64,000 bases of DNA, from positions 69,679,906 to 69,743,905 of the forward strand of contig NC_134707.1 of assembly GCF_043290135.1 (NCBI RefSeq), read 5' to 3'. The position numbers were made by a program, and so were the translations under genes. The notes under the pieces are model-generated. The model was not told the origin of the DNA. It was given only the letters and a program-made list of their open reading frames with translations, and made no database searches. Source of the DNA: Rhipicephalus microplus. Taxonomy: Eukaryota; Arthropoda; Arachnida; Ixodida; Ixodidae. Every line of letters begins with the position of its first letter. The stretch's first letter is position 1. Of this stretch, positions 1-11,170 are shown piece by piece.

Positions 1-1630
1 ACCACGTCGGTAGAAAAATGAGTTTTACCATTTCGTGTTTAGCATTGACGAAAGGGCACGACCAATGCCACAGAACATTGCGCTCCCCGAGGAAGAAAAG
101 CTCCTAAGAGGGCAACGCAAGGATCTCTCGTCTCATTCTTCCCAGTATTGGCCACAAAGCACGCTGGCGGCGATTTGCAGTTACGGCCTCACATAGGTTT
201 TGCCAAAGGCTATACAGCCTCGCAACTGAGCACTGAGCCATCCCACTAAAAATAATGTAGGTCGCAAGGTATCTCTATATTATTCGTCAGCAATTTGTTT
301 AGAAAAAGTAGTTAACGATTTAGAGTACTTAGTACTCTACTATGGGAGAGCTGAAAGCCGTCCCGTGGCTCGCCAAAGGCATCACCGCTTGACAGCTACA
401 TTCAAATTTATGTTCACCAATCACAAAACATCATTGAATTAAATGATGGTCTCAAGAAACAGTGCGCACCGGATCCTGAATTGTGGCCTTATATGTAGTT
501 CTTGTTCAGGCACTTTTATTTTCTTCTTGTTAACGTTTTTTTCTGTTGTGTGCTTTGACTGATGAGTGGTTAAATATTGGTTTTCTATCGTACTTCTAGA
601 CTTTCAATTTTTTTGTTAGAAGCTTTTTGATTATCCTTTCGCTGCCCTCAAAAATTTCGCACGCACCGGCTCTACATCTACTGCAGACTATAGCGACTGC
701 ACCAATATTGTGAGATCGTAAGGTGTTTCGCCCCTATGAAAAGCTCGTAAAAGCGTACATACAACCCTGGACAAACCAGTATTTTAGGGATGGGCCGGTA
801 ATGTGGAAGGATCCAATTTAATGAGCAGACTGTTTTCTTAAAAAAAAACAAAATTCACAATTACTTAGGAGTGCAAGGAAGGCCGTACGGAGCTCTGCGG
901 TCTTCGTGTACGGGTGGCACGGATTGCCGCATATTCTTCAAATGCATGGGCAGTGGATCATCGTCTCAGTGCTGATAGCAACATGTATACAAACAATCAG
1001 AGTTTTGTCACTTAGTCCGGTTGCTTGCAGCAACTGCAAAGCCCTCAGAGTTGCTCGTGTTGTAGACTCGCAACGCGAGTGGCACGTGTTGTATTGAAAG
1101 ATTTTCTGCACCATGCATTTGTTCAGTCTGTCTGTCTGTAGCTTTTCGCTAGCGATACTTGTTGTTTCCTTTCTCGAGCATTCCAACCTCCGGAAACAAA
1201 GAGAAATGTTATGTGCGAGGCAGGATATTTACCTTGAAGGACATTTTCTGGTGTGCTACCCTGCACAGAAGAAGGGTGAGGGGCACAGAAAAGTAAGGAA
1301 GAAAAAAGGAGATGATTTAATGAATAAAGCAAGAACGCTTGAACACTAAAGCAGATGATTGTGATAGTTTCAGCAGGCCTTAATCGCTTGAAAATACAGA
1401 AAAAGAAGTGCGAACGGGAGCTGTGAATGACTGATTCAGCTTTGATTTCATTTTGTTTCTTCAAGAGCGTCATACTCGCGTGCCATGACGTTGGTCACCC
1501 AGAACGCTACATACCCGCATTTTTCTACACTTGTTTTTCAATTTTTTGACTTAGTGCTTCGCATTTATTTGGTTTAGCTCATCCTTCCTTGAAAAAACGA
1601 GAGTACATCGACGCCAAACATGCACGTTTT
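1..1630. other. Unrecognised AT-rich DNA
   Basis: I see no gene, RNA or known repeat here. The open frames are short, overlap on both strands and show no domain motif. Confidence 0.5.
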
Positions 1631-1676
1631 TTCAGGGGCGAAGCTCTTTATGTCGTGGGTCATGCGTCCGCGACGT
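1631..1676 (+). repeat. 5' end fragment of GGGGCGAAGC-type element
   Basis: The segment starts with a pyrimidine run followed by GGGGCGAAGC (1635-1644) and CTCTTTAT. The same start, GGGGCGAAGCTCCTTAT, occurs at 9553, where it is one terminal inverted repeat of a DNA element. Both copies are followed about 40 bases later by a GTAGTA motif; here that motif has grown into a trinucleotide array. No matching right end was found, so this is a fragment. Confidence 0.45.
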
Positions 1677-1765
1677 ATGTAGTAGTACTAGTACTACTAC
1701 TACTATTAGTAGTAGTAGTAGTAGTAATAGTAGTGGTGGTGGTAGTCGTGATAGTAACAGTAGTG
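1677..1765. repeat. Imperfect (GTA/TAC)n microsatellite
   Basis: Trinucleotide array of about 90 bp that switches between GTA and TAC phases, with GTG interruptions toward the right. It produces spurious poly-Val/Leu frames on both strands. Confidence 0.85.
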
Positions 1766-1876
1766 GATAACCACAGGTACCTGAATTTACTGACCATATT
1801 AAGAAAACTTGAGTCTTTGGCACCAAACAATATTAAGGATGTAAGAGGAATGTCTTGGCCGCCATCGTCATATTGA

Positions 1877-2165
1877 ATGAGCAATATCATAGCGAATGGT
1901 GTACTATACGATGTGGACATCGTCATTCCTTCTGCCGATCTTTCGATGCTTTCCAAGGAAAGAAGTGATCACGCCAAAGTCGTCCATGTATCATGTCTGG
2001 GTAAGTCGTGCAAAGATCACGCCTGGGTAAGTTACTTTTGTTGCGTGAGGATGCCTACGCAGAGGCAAACACTTTGCCATGGAACGTGAAGCGGGTTTGT
2101 CCATATACACCGAAACGAGTACAGTGCCACACGTGTCTGAAAGCCATGTCGCGGTCGTGTGAGTG
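1877..2165 (+). pseudogene. LINE ORF1 (gag-like) relic, I-group
   Basis: The plus-strand frame from 1877 reads GVLYDVDIVIPSADLSML, which aligns with GVIYDINTKIPNADLPIL encoded on the minus strand near 54.1 kb in the nearly complete LINE. About 200 bases on, a second frame has a CCHC-like knuckle start (VQCHTCLK) matching VQCFNCQK of that LINE, but the zinc-binding His is not kept. At least one frameshift separates the two parts. It is a fragment of the nucleic-acid-binding ORF1 protein with no endonuclease or RT attached. It is much more diverged than the 49-54 kb copy, so it is old. Assignment rests on my own alignment. Confidence 0.55.
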
Positions 2166-2269
2166 TAGTTTGCATGAAAGAGGTGGTTGGCTCAAAGAGG
2201 TCACTAAAATACCCGGTACAATGCTCTTCTCGACAGCCTATAGGCATGTTCAACGCAGACGCTGCCTTG

Positions 2270-2599
2270 TTCGCTCAATGCTCTGAGGAGGCCTGTCAAC
2301 TCAGGCAGCGCCATATTCAGACTCGCGGAACTGCAGACGCACGCCGCTACAACCTTCACCACCGAACAATTACCTTCAAACGAGATAGTGAAGCCTAGGT
2401 GTGGACCCAATTCAGATAACGTGGCCGATCAGAAAAGTTGCTGTGGCGCTACTTTGTCCCATTGAAGGTTCTACGCCTTCCCAATCACGTCACTTACAAG
2501 GTTCTCCCAGAAGACAGCCCAAGACATCCCCATCGGTTTCCACATAGTGATGTAGTGCATGTTTCAAGGTCAAGCCATGTTTCTGGCATCGTCAATTGA
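2270..2599 (+). pseudogene. Ty3/gypsy integrase C-terminal relic
   Basis: Two frames give the tail of a gypsy integrase. Frame one (to 2398) reads EEACQLRQRHIQTRG and DARRYNLHHRTITF, the basic helix before the C-terminal domain. A second frame reads SEKLLWRYFVPLKVLR, then VTYKVLPEDSP and DVVHVSR, the usual SH3-like C-terminal fold and HVSRLKPYH-type end. In-frame stops around 2395-2415 and a frame change break it. The family catalyses integration of retrotransposon cDNA; the catalytic DDE core is absent here. It lies directly after a LINE ORF1 relic in the same orientation, so the region is a patchwork of decayed insertions. An AATAAA at 3001 could belong to its LTR, which I cannot delimit. 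Confidence 0.65.
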
Positions 2600-3651
2600 A
2601 CGTTGAGTCACTTCTCAGACAATGGATATTTTTTTTGTATTTTCACGCTTTTGTTTCTTTTTGGGTAGAGAGAATGCCTTTTAGGGATAGAGAATAATGC
2701 CACCGCTCAATGTGAATGAGCCTTTCGCTGTGGCATACACTCGCTTCAAAGTGAAGGAAGAAGGGATCGCTGCTTTTTGGTCTGGTTTTGCTAAAGACGT
2801 GAACTCCTGGCTGTCTGCGATATTTTGCTCGTGGCAATATAGAAGTTCAAAAATGTTGAACAGTCCATGAAAGTCTACATTTATTAGTGTCACGCTGAGG
2901 AGTGTAGCAGCTGACCCTAATTCGAGTTTGTGCGCCCTTTTTAGAGAAGCACCTACAATTTATTCGGTTGTTCTCAGCCTGTAAGCTTATTCATGGTGAA
3001 AATAAAGCTCGATTTGTTTTGATTTCATATTGCGGCCTCAGTTGCGAACTCACTTTGAGTAATTATTGCAGCAGGAACTTCTTAGACTGTATTTACCGAG
3101 GGGGCTTCTTTTCTCGTCACTTTAAATAGCAACGTGCTATTCAGTACTTAGGTGCTTCAAGGTTAGTTTATTATAGGTAAACGCATGCAGCGTGGAAGAG
3201 TGAATCGTTGCCAAGTACAACTGATGTGATGTAGACGTGAGGGAAGGGTATAAACCTACGTGAGTTCTGAACGTGCTTCTACAGGCGGTTATCTATCTGG
3301 GCAGGGCTGTGTTTGTTGCCGTTACCATATGCCGCAGGTTGCAAACATTTTGGCGTTAGGAGGTGAAAAGTGAAGTACAAACAGCAAAAGCAAAAATACT
3401 CGTTTTCCAAGCACCGCAAACCGTTGGACAGGCGAGGTTTATGGAATATAACATACGTGTTAAACATGCCTGATATTTGATGCATGTATCACGTTCGCGT
3501 TTTACACTTTTGCGTAACGAATTTTGCTTCCTTCATCAGCGGAATCTGTATGATCTTCATCGAACTACTATTTGTATCATCACATCATTATTGTTGTCAA
3601 GGGGGCCGAGTCTAAACAAGACTCTTTATGAAGATGTGACGTGTTGTCCTG
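2600..3651. other. Unrecognised DNA
   Basis: No gene or repeat recognised. It follows a gypsy integrase tail, so part may be retroelement 3' non-coding DNA or LTR, but I find no second LTR copy to prove it. Confidence 0.4.
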
Positions 3652-3735
<84 letters not shown>

Positions 3736-3737
3736 AA
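3652..3737. repeat. (TA)n microsatellite
   Basis: About 85 bp of almost pure TA dinucleotides with a short AAATATATTT interruption near the centre. The whole tract is self-complementary. Confidence 0.95.
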
Positions 3738-3744
3738 TAGAGAA

Positions 3745-3836
3745 GAAAGACGTATAGAAATGCTAGAAAAGGTGGCGAGGTTAACCAGACGCACGTCTAA
3801 TTGGCTACCCTACAGTGCCTACAGTGCGGGAAAGAA
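3745..3836 (-). repeat. I-group LINE 3' UTR relic
   Basis: The sequence GGCGAGGTTAACCAGACGC followed by TTGGCTACCCTACAGTG matches the 3' UTR of the minus-strand LINE fragments at 17.4 kb (GGGAGGTTAACCAGGCAC and GTTTGCTACCCTACG) and 49.45 kb (GGGAGGTTAGCC and GGTTTGCTACCC). Only the extreme 3' end remains, typical of 5'-truncated target-primed insertion. Confidence 0.5.
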
Positions 3837-3837
3837 C

Positions 3838-4048
3838 TAATAATAATAATTATACTTGAGGTTTAACGTCCCAAATTCACTATATGATTACGAGAGACGC
3901 CCTAGTGGAGACCTTCGGAAATTTCGACCATCTGGGGTTCTTTAACGTAGACATAAATCTAAGCACATGGGACTCAAGCATTTTCGTCTCTTTCGAAAAT
4001 GAAGCCGCCACAGCCGGGATTCTATTCCGCGATCTGCGGGTCGACCTT
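3838..4048 (-). mobile_element. Ruka-type SINE, minus strand, diverged
   Basis: Reads (on plus) a TAA-rich tail, GAGGTTTAACGTCCCAAA, the GGGGTTCTTTAACGT core, and a degraded B-box segment before GCGGGTCG at the right. The A-box head seen in the intact copies is missing or unrecognisable, so it is 5'-truncated. More diverged than the copies at 23.4, 24.3 and 34.35 kb. Confidence 0.75.
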
Positions 4049-4436
4049 CGAAGAGGGCTCTTCGTTTTGTACTTTGAAAGAAGTGATGCGGAAAGAAGAA
4101 AACGAGGATGTGCCGAAGGAAGCAAGCGGACACATCCGGTGTCTTGTTCAGACCTTCAGCATAGAAAGATATAAAAGAGAGAAAATGTGTAGGAGAGAGG
4201 GACGGAAGATAGAATTACGGGCCCACTTGAGGGAGCACATACAGTTCAATATAGTGCTGAAATAAAACAACGATCTAGTCATCAAGCACAAAAGCAAACA
4301 GGTTATACCGAAATAATTGTTCCAGCTTGTTTTATTTTCAAAATAAGTAAAAAATTATACTTTGGATTTATTTCGCTTTTTTATTTTTACCATTCAAGCA
4401 CAAGCTGTGGGAAAAGATTTTCAGTAATAAAGCTTG
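4049..4436. other. Unrecognised DNA
   Basis: Purine-rich stretch (4150-4220) followed by AT-rich DNA. No coding or repeat signature seen. Confidence 0.4.
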
Positions 4437-4503
4437 TTGTAGTTGTTGTTGTTGTTGTTGTGATCGTGGATGCTAACTTTCTTAGAGCTAGCATCCGCGA
4501 TCA
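4437..4503. repeat. (GTT)n tract abutting a 15-bp hairpin
   Basis: A GTTGTT run ends exactly where an inverted repeat starts: TGATCGTGGATGCTA (4461-4475) pairs with TAGCATCCGCGATCA (4489-4503) with one mismatch around a 13-base loop. No function is evident. Confidence 0.7.
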
Positions 4504-7095
4504 CACGATTTTACCGTGTGTTCTCCCAGCGTGCTACAATCCTTGTTGTGAAAACGCTGGAACTAACACAACGAGCAGTGCTTTTCTTCATACATTCGCT
4601 GCAGTGGCCGCCACAACGGCCGCGCTTGTTCTGGCCTTGCGATTCGCACCGACAGTAGATACGTGACTCAGTCACGCCAGAGGGTCCTTTGCGGAATCAA
4701 TGAGCCGAGCCGGCTGTGAAAACATGGCTAGCCAGAAGACGTGACAGTTTGCCATCGAGCGAGCCTGAGCAACGCACAACATGCTCTGTTCCATTGTTGC
4801 CGTGAGCACCGGAGTTGAGAGTCAGGCTTTTGCTTCGACAGAAGCAGGGATGCCTATGTATCTTGGAAGAATAGTTGCATAATGCGTGCCATTAGGGACG
4901 CTTCACTGCGCAGTTCGATGTCACAGTGTACCTGTAGTGGGCTTCGCCTGAATGAGTACGTTGCACGTACGTGGAACGTCGTCAAAAGGACCGTGAGTTA
5001 TGGAAGATGAATCGAACAGCCAATGTAACCATCTGAGCATATAATGCACAAGACAAGCGACAATGTGGGGCACAAGGTTACCTAAAGATTGCTAGAGCTA
5101 AAAATTGAAAATAGTGCGTTAAATCAGTCAAACTCGCCTCCACGCTCATGATGACCATGAATCTACCATAGCAAATAAACTGCAGGAATGACGCAGTCTT
5201 TTTAGTTCGTAATTAGAAAGTATTTATACCCCAGAAAATAATTTCTCATAGTGCAATCATTGTTTCTACACTCGCGAAATGATATCGTCACTCCTTCGAA
5301 GTGGTCTGTATGCGCGAATGGGCATGGAGAATTTATGCAATGTTCGCAAATGATCGAATAGAGGATGTGTCACCTGGAAGAGGGAACGATTGGGCAGCGC
5401 CGTATAATTATCTCGTTTGTCATTAAAGCACTCTTCTAAACAAAGAATTAACTGCTACTACTCCTTTCACTTGCTAATTATTAGTACAGTATCCCTAACT
5501 CACACGACAATTTGGAACGTAACGACGAAGTATTGCAGTTGTGATCGAAGAAACAGTAAAATGCATAAAAGTGGGCTTAGAGAGGTACCGCTAGGGCTCT
5601 GCCATCATCGTTGCTAACGAAGAGAAGCGTGAGATTCCGCAAGCTCCCATTGCCCAATCTCAATTATGATTAGTGACTCGTAAGGTCAGCAAGTTCAATC
5701 CACATCAACGCCTTATTAAGTCTGAGTTTGCTGCATGCTTGAGCAATCTCCGAATAATTGAGTGAACACACACTTCTGCAATGGTGATGGGTTTTGGGGG
5801 CATAAACGTAATCCAAGGTGAATGAACCTAATGCTAGAAAGAGCAGTTGCATTATTGACCACTTCGCTGTGATCAGAAGAGTAGTTAAACAAGGATTCAG
5901 TTATCTCAGACTGAATGTCAAGCACAAATAATCTTGGCCAAATTTGAAGCAGGGATAATGAATTGAAATACACTAATTTATAAAAAATTTCAAGCAAAAA
6001 TAAATTCAAGATATCTTTGTTTGAGTATTCTTATGACATCCACACTTCTTTTTAATGCAGCTTCATCATCAACGATTACTAAGTAACTGTCTACAAATGT
6101 TAAACTCTTGTACCATACCTAACAAAGCAGTTTCAATTGCTTAATCTACTTTTACATAAAACTGGTGCAGAATAAATAGTTTTTTTTATACATTCAGGCA
6201 GCCATGCGAAAATTGTGCGCGCATTTCATGGTCGCCAGTTTTACCCAGCAGGGAACGAAAATAAAAAAAGGCGGTATTTCCTCCTTGCACCTCAGCGTGT
6301 TTTAAGCTCGTAAAAACAATAAATTACAAATAATCATGCACCCATGCGTGAACCAATGGCTGTTCTTCTGCGTATCCATCCAACCCCTTCCACACGCACG
6401 CACGCACGCAAAAAGGCACGTAGCTAGGATTTTTTTTTTCTTCGAAGGGAGGGGCAAGGCCTAACTTTTCGGAAATCTTTTCATGGCAGATGGAAAGAAA
6501 ATTGCCCGGCAATGTAGAAGGAGCTAATTTGTTGGAATAAATTTAGAACAAAGTGTAATGCAGCACAAGAAGGGAGTTCATCAGCTATGGAAAGCAAATT
6601 GTGACATTGCAGCAAGACTAGCGCTTGTGCACCGGAGAGATTGTTCTCCCACTAAATAATCTCGACAAAGAAGTCTCATGCAAAATGATTAACTTAAAAA
6701 ATGAGTGACATAAATAAAGAGAAGGGAGAATACAAGGAAACCAGTCGTCCATTTACGCATGTGAGACAAAAAAAAAAACCGAACGCTTTCTCTTCCAAAC
6801 TTCTCATACTTTATCTTAAAACAGGCCTGCGAGAATAACGGGAGCTATTTTATGGGATGAACTAAAAAAAAGAACACACATATCCACCAAAACAGTTTTA
6901 TTAGAGAACAAAGAACTAAATCCCAGATGCTTCCCTGACACAAAAGAGGCGGAACGTTAACATTCATTTTAGCAGGCAATTTTAAAGAAGGGCATTGCTA
7001 ATGGGTTTATTAAATAGTAAAGGTCAATGCAGAAGAAAAAAAAACGAGCATGTAGCCTCGCCGAAGAGAGCAGTTCACGCTGCAATTAAAATGCG
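4504..7095. other. Unrecognised AT-rich DNA
   Basis: About 2.6 kb in which I see neither genes nor recognisable mobile elements. Open frames are all below about 100 codons and lack motifs. Confidence 0.45.
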
Positions 7096-7275
7096 TCACG
7101 GTTTTTCCGCATACACAGCGATAACTTCGTCGACACTGATTGACATCCGGTGAATGGGCGTTAGGGCTGGACCATCAAGCCGCTCCTTAGCCTTCCGGTT
7201 CCTCAAATACGTTTTCACTCTTCTCAGTGTCGATAAACTGCGTTTTATAGCAGCTGTATTCACTGTACTCACTCT
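7096..7275 (-). pseudogene. hAT-family transposase C-terminal fragment
   Basis: The minus strand reads NTAAIKRSLSTLRRVKTYLR, then KERLDGPALTPIHRM and a terminal VDEVIAVYAEKP before a TGA at 7096-7098. This is the hallmark C-terminal dimerisation segment of hAT transposases (typically ERSFSTLRRIKTYLR, then ERL-GLALLHIHR). hAT enzymes are DDE transposases with this alpha-helical dimerisation region at the end. The window holds only this last ~60 residues in one frame; further upstream (7280-7500) the frame is interrupted and I cannot follow homology. No BED zinc finger or terminal inverted repeats are visible. It is either a dead transposon fragment or, less likely, an exon of a domesticated ZMYM/ZBED-type gene. 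Confidence 0.65.
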
Positions 7276-7279
7276 TGTT

Positions 7280-9540
7280 GCAGTTTTTGATGTGTTCTAA
7301 AGACCAATAATCTTTTTCTGGGCTCACATAATGTTAGCGCAGACATAGCTAAACACATCTTGAATGTGCCGGAGACCGCGAAACATATCTACAAGCATTT
7401 CAGATCAATTTAACATGGCGCTGGCTATTGTTTTGCTAGCCAGAAATCAGAGCCGTCTGTGTCACCCTTCATATATTGGTGATATTTGACCCCAACACCA
7501 ACAGTTTTAAAATTTTTTTTCTGACTATAAGCGCTTCCTCATAAGTTACAAATATGGTGCAGTACAACCAAGCTCATTGTTGCCGCTGCGTGGAGCTGCC
7601 ACGTGCAACTGTACACGATTGCAAAAGACTGTAATGGCAGATACTCTGCAAATTTCGCTCAACGTAACAGAGGCGTCACGAGAAAAGCGCATAAAAGAAT
7701 TGTCGAAAATGGTATAACACAAGCTTACCACGTGCACTTGTGCCAGCCTTATTTCTTCAACGCTTGGCCTCTGATTGTTTGCACGCCGATGTAATCTCTG
7801 GCCGTAAATAAATCGGCTCTGCCACAAAACCACTCTTTTGTGAGCTAGTTTCAAAGCACGTCTTCCTACATAGGCGTGATGGATCGATGTGGTAAATAGT
7901 TTTTAGATAAGGTAAGCAGAGAACTTTTCCGGCTCCAGGTGAGTGATGTTAGAGACATTGTTGTATGGTTCAGCCAGCCATCGCGCGTGTCGAAATATAA
8001 AAGAGAGAAACTACGTACTTTTACTGAACATGCGAAAAATAAGCAAGACGTCACAATGAACTGCTTTTCTATGATCGAATGAATATTGTCCAGCCCTAGT
8101 GACATAGAAAGAAACTAGGTGCATAGTAGCATTTATTATAGCTTATTTATTTATTTGTTAGCCCCTTCCCCCTCCCCAAACTTTAACGTGCTGTTGTTGA
8201 GGATGGAAATGGTGGAATTGAGGTTAAATTTAACTAAGCCAACCACTCAACATAGGGCGTGTGCAGATCGATCACCCTTCCCCGGACACGCACAAAGAAG
8301 AATGCAACACGAGTACGTGCATTTGTATGTTGCCGAACAAATGCAGGTAAGTGAAGAACAGAATACCAAAAGGTAAAAAAACGACAAAGTAAACTTCTAA
8401 AAAAGATATCACGTTCATTCTTTAATGCATCGAAATATATTGGAAGCTGTTTAAATATGCAAATTCTCATTTTAAGGAAATTGAAACATAGGACCATTTA
8501 AGAAAACATCACTGAACTTTTAGTACCAGATAGATTATACACGGAGAAGATCGTTCACGAGGAACTCTTAACCGCTCATTTGCTTGAAAGAAGTTTTGAC
8601 TGCGTTAAGAGTATCTGTGATGAGGCAATAAACGTTTAGCGAGAATTCCGGCTCGTCGTCGCGAAAAACGCTGTCTTGTTTTATTCTGTTTTGCTCGTGA
8701 TAGTTCCTCACTATATGCATTTTGTCAAACTCGATAGTCGGGCGGGGGATGTTATTAAAGCTTTCTGCGAGAATTCACGGAAACGAAGTTTTGCTTGAAC
8801 ACTTCGAAGCTTATTCCAGGTAAAAAAAAAACGTGAAAGAAAGCAGTACCGTTAGAGACCCGTTCGTTCTGAACGTCGTGTACGTGTAAACATTGCACTC
8901 AAAGGAAAACGACCAAGCCTTAAGCTGAGTCGGAGGACGTGCGTCATTGCAGGAGGGCGCCCCGGACGGCTGTGTCCTTGTAGTGTTAGCTGCACCGGGG
9001 AAGAGCAATCAGGGCTAAGTGCAAGAGCGGCAAAGGTAGGGAAAGAGTACACAAAAACATAAGAAAAAAAACAGAACTAGAGAAATTGTAATGCATTGTT
9101 GTGCACTAACGCACTGCGTTGGCCGCTCAAGTAGCGTCCGAAATAAGGTGCAAGAGCCGTCGTCGACAACATGGTTTCTTCAGGGAAGAAAAAAATTAGA
9201 AGAAAAAAAAAGCTTCATTTTGTTTTTGCGATTGAAGCACCGCACTCGTGGCATTGTAGTCCTCTCGAAAGGGCACGGAGACAGTTGTGTACGCCGCTGC
9301 AAAGGATATTCCACCATATTTTCATTTGCTTGTGAACAGTTTGTTGCCTCTTTTGGGCTATTATGAGTGTTCATTATGGTCCCAAGCGTCATACATCGCC
9401 ATAAGAGAAACTCAATTAGAATTTCCTAATTGGAATCACTGCAGCTGGTAATAGTTTAATACTTACAATAATAAATAGTAAAGTCAGTATCTATTTTTTA
9501 CTATTCCGCATTATTTTTATCTCTAAATTAATGGTTCTGG
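7280..9540. other. Unrecognised DNA
   Basis: No coding feature supported. Upstream parts of the hAT transposase would be expected between 7280 and about 8500, but I could not follow them. Confidence 0.4.
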
Positions 9541-9599
9541 TCTACCCTTTTAGGGGCGAAGCTCCTTATAGCGGCACCTATTCGTCCCTTGTAGCCGAT

Positions 9600-10800
9600 T
9601 GTCACACCGGTCCCGTTAATTAGGGAGGCGATCGCCGGGCTAATTCCAAGAGCCGAAGTATCGGCCCCCCGAACCGCACCACGAAAGCGTGGACAATTTA
9701 GAAGTGGTCCTTATTGGTGCGCCAGCGGACGCCGGCTGTGGCCCAAAGAACAAGACAGAGCCGAGAGTTGATAAACAAACAATTTATATTCCCAATAATG
9801 GCAGATCGAAAATAATACACAAAAATGCACACTCCACACTAGTTACATACAATACGTCACCAAACAGACAACGTACTACACAGTACAATTAACCACACTT
9901 GAAACAACGGACACAGACAACAATACGCACTACAATGCAGTCGCATGCATTGTACAACCAAGACACTCAAAGACTAAAGAGATATAAAACCTATTCAGTC
10001 CAAAGTCATTGGAACAAAAGTCTGAATGATACTCTTCCTAGAATCACTCACTCAAAGTCCAGCGTCGTTGTCGTTCCGCCGCCCTCGATGTTTCTCTTCC
10101 AGGAAACCTCGCCGAAGTTTCTCTTCTAGGAAACCTCCCGTCTTCAATTGGCCACTCTTCAAACTTCAACTTCTTCGCCGGAAATCCGTCGGCTTCCCAC
10201 ACGCAGCTGTTGCCCGCGTCTTCGCTCGATAGCGGTAAACCCACGCTCTTGCCTGTAGCTCGAGCCGTCCCTACGGACCAAAAACTTCGCCGACTACACG
10301 GCGGACTCTCTACGCACTCTGGCGCTCACTTCCGTCTCCTCCTGTTCTGTCACTACGGGCAGAACCTTCGCCGAGTACACGGCGGAATTCCTACGCGCTC
10401 CGGCGCTAACTTTTCGTCTTCTCCTTCCTTCTCGTCTCGGCTGCTCGATTAAATACCTTCCGCGCCACCTTCGAGAAATTTCTCGTCATTTCGTCGGCGC
10501 GATACGCAGCGAAAGCTGGGGAGAGGCACGAGACGGTTCGACTGCCCTCTCTGGAGGATGATTCACTCGGTCTGACCCCGCCCCGTTCGTTCTGGAAAAA
10601 TCGCGGGCTTGCTCGGCCGCCGCTGTGGGGTGAGGAGGTTCATCGCTTCGCCGCTTCCGAGAGGAGAGGCGTCGCGCGCCCGGGGAGCCCTGGATGCTTG
10701 TTTTTTCTTCTTTTTTTTCTTTTTGACCTCGCGGCGTTTCTTCCGCCCGTTGTCGCAAGAATTTGGCGGCGCGCTCATTTTTAGCGCTTGTTCTGTGACA
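9600..10800 (-). repeat. 3' LTR
   Basis: Left copy of the ~1.2-kb LTR, ending at the PPT side. Differences from the right copy include CATTGG against CCTTGG near 10006 and GAGTACACGGCGG against GACTACACGAAGG near 10371. Confidence 0.93.
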
Positions 10801-10815
10801 CTGCCCCCCACTTTA
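10801..10815 (-). promoter_or_regulatory. Polypurine tract
   Basis: Minus-strand AAAGTGGGGGGCAG lies immediately before the TGTCACA of the 3' LTR, the usual position of the plus-strand DNA primer. Confidence 0.75.
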
Positions 10816-11170
10816 AGAATATTATCTCATAATATTCAAACCACACAAACGAGCGCGAACAGTCACCACACACTCTCACAGACTGTAACACAATCCGTCG
10901 CTCGTGACACGTCACATTCACGCAATACAATGTTACATTGTAGTTCAATTCCACAACACATGAAATATAACCACAGGCACATGAGTACAACACTCCATCA
11001 CACATTCCCAATAATACAAATGTACAAAGTTCTCTCACTACAACAATGGTACAATACTATACATCACATCACAGCACAACACTTCGACACTTGTGACACA
11101 GGATAACACAACATTAACACAACATATGGCACTCAACACTGCCAAACACATTCTGCTTTGACCTCAGCAC
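10816..11170 (-). other. GT-rich 3' non-coding region of LTR element
   Basis: About 355 bp between the end of gag-pro and the polypurine tract. The plus strand is A/C-rich with few G residues, so the element strand is strongly G/T-rich. The missing pol would be expected at about this point. A 165-codon plus-strand frame from 10609 is a shadow of LTR and this region. Confidence 0.6.

Noticed and set aside
10609..11106. 165-codon plus-strand frame
   Set aside because: It lies across the LTR and the 3' non-coding block on the strand opposite to the element and is His/Thr-rich from base skew. Shadow frame.
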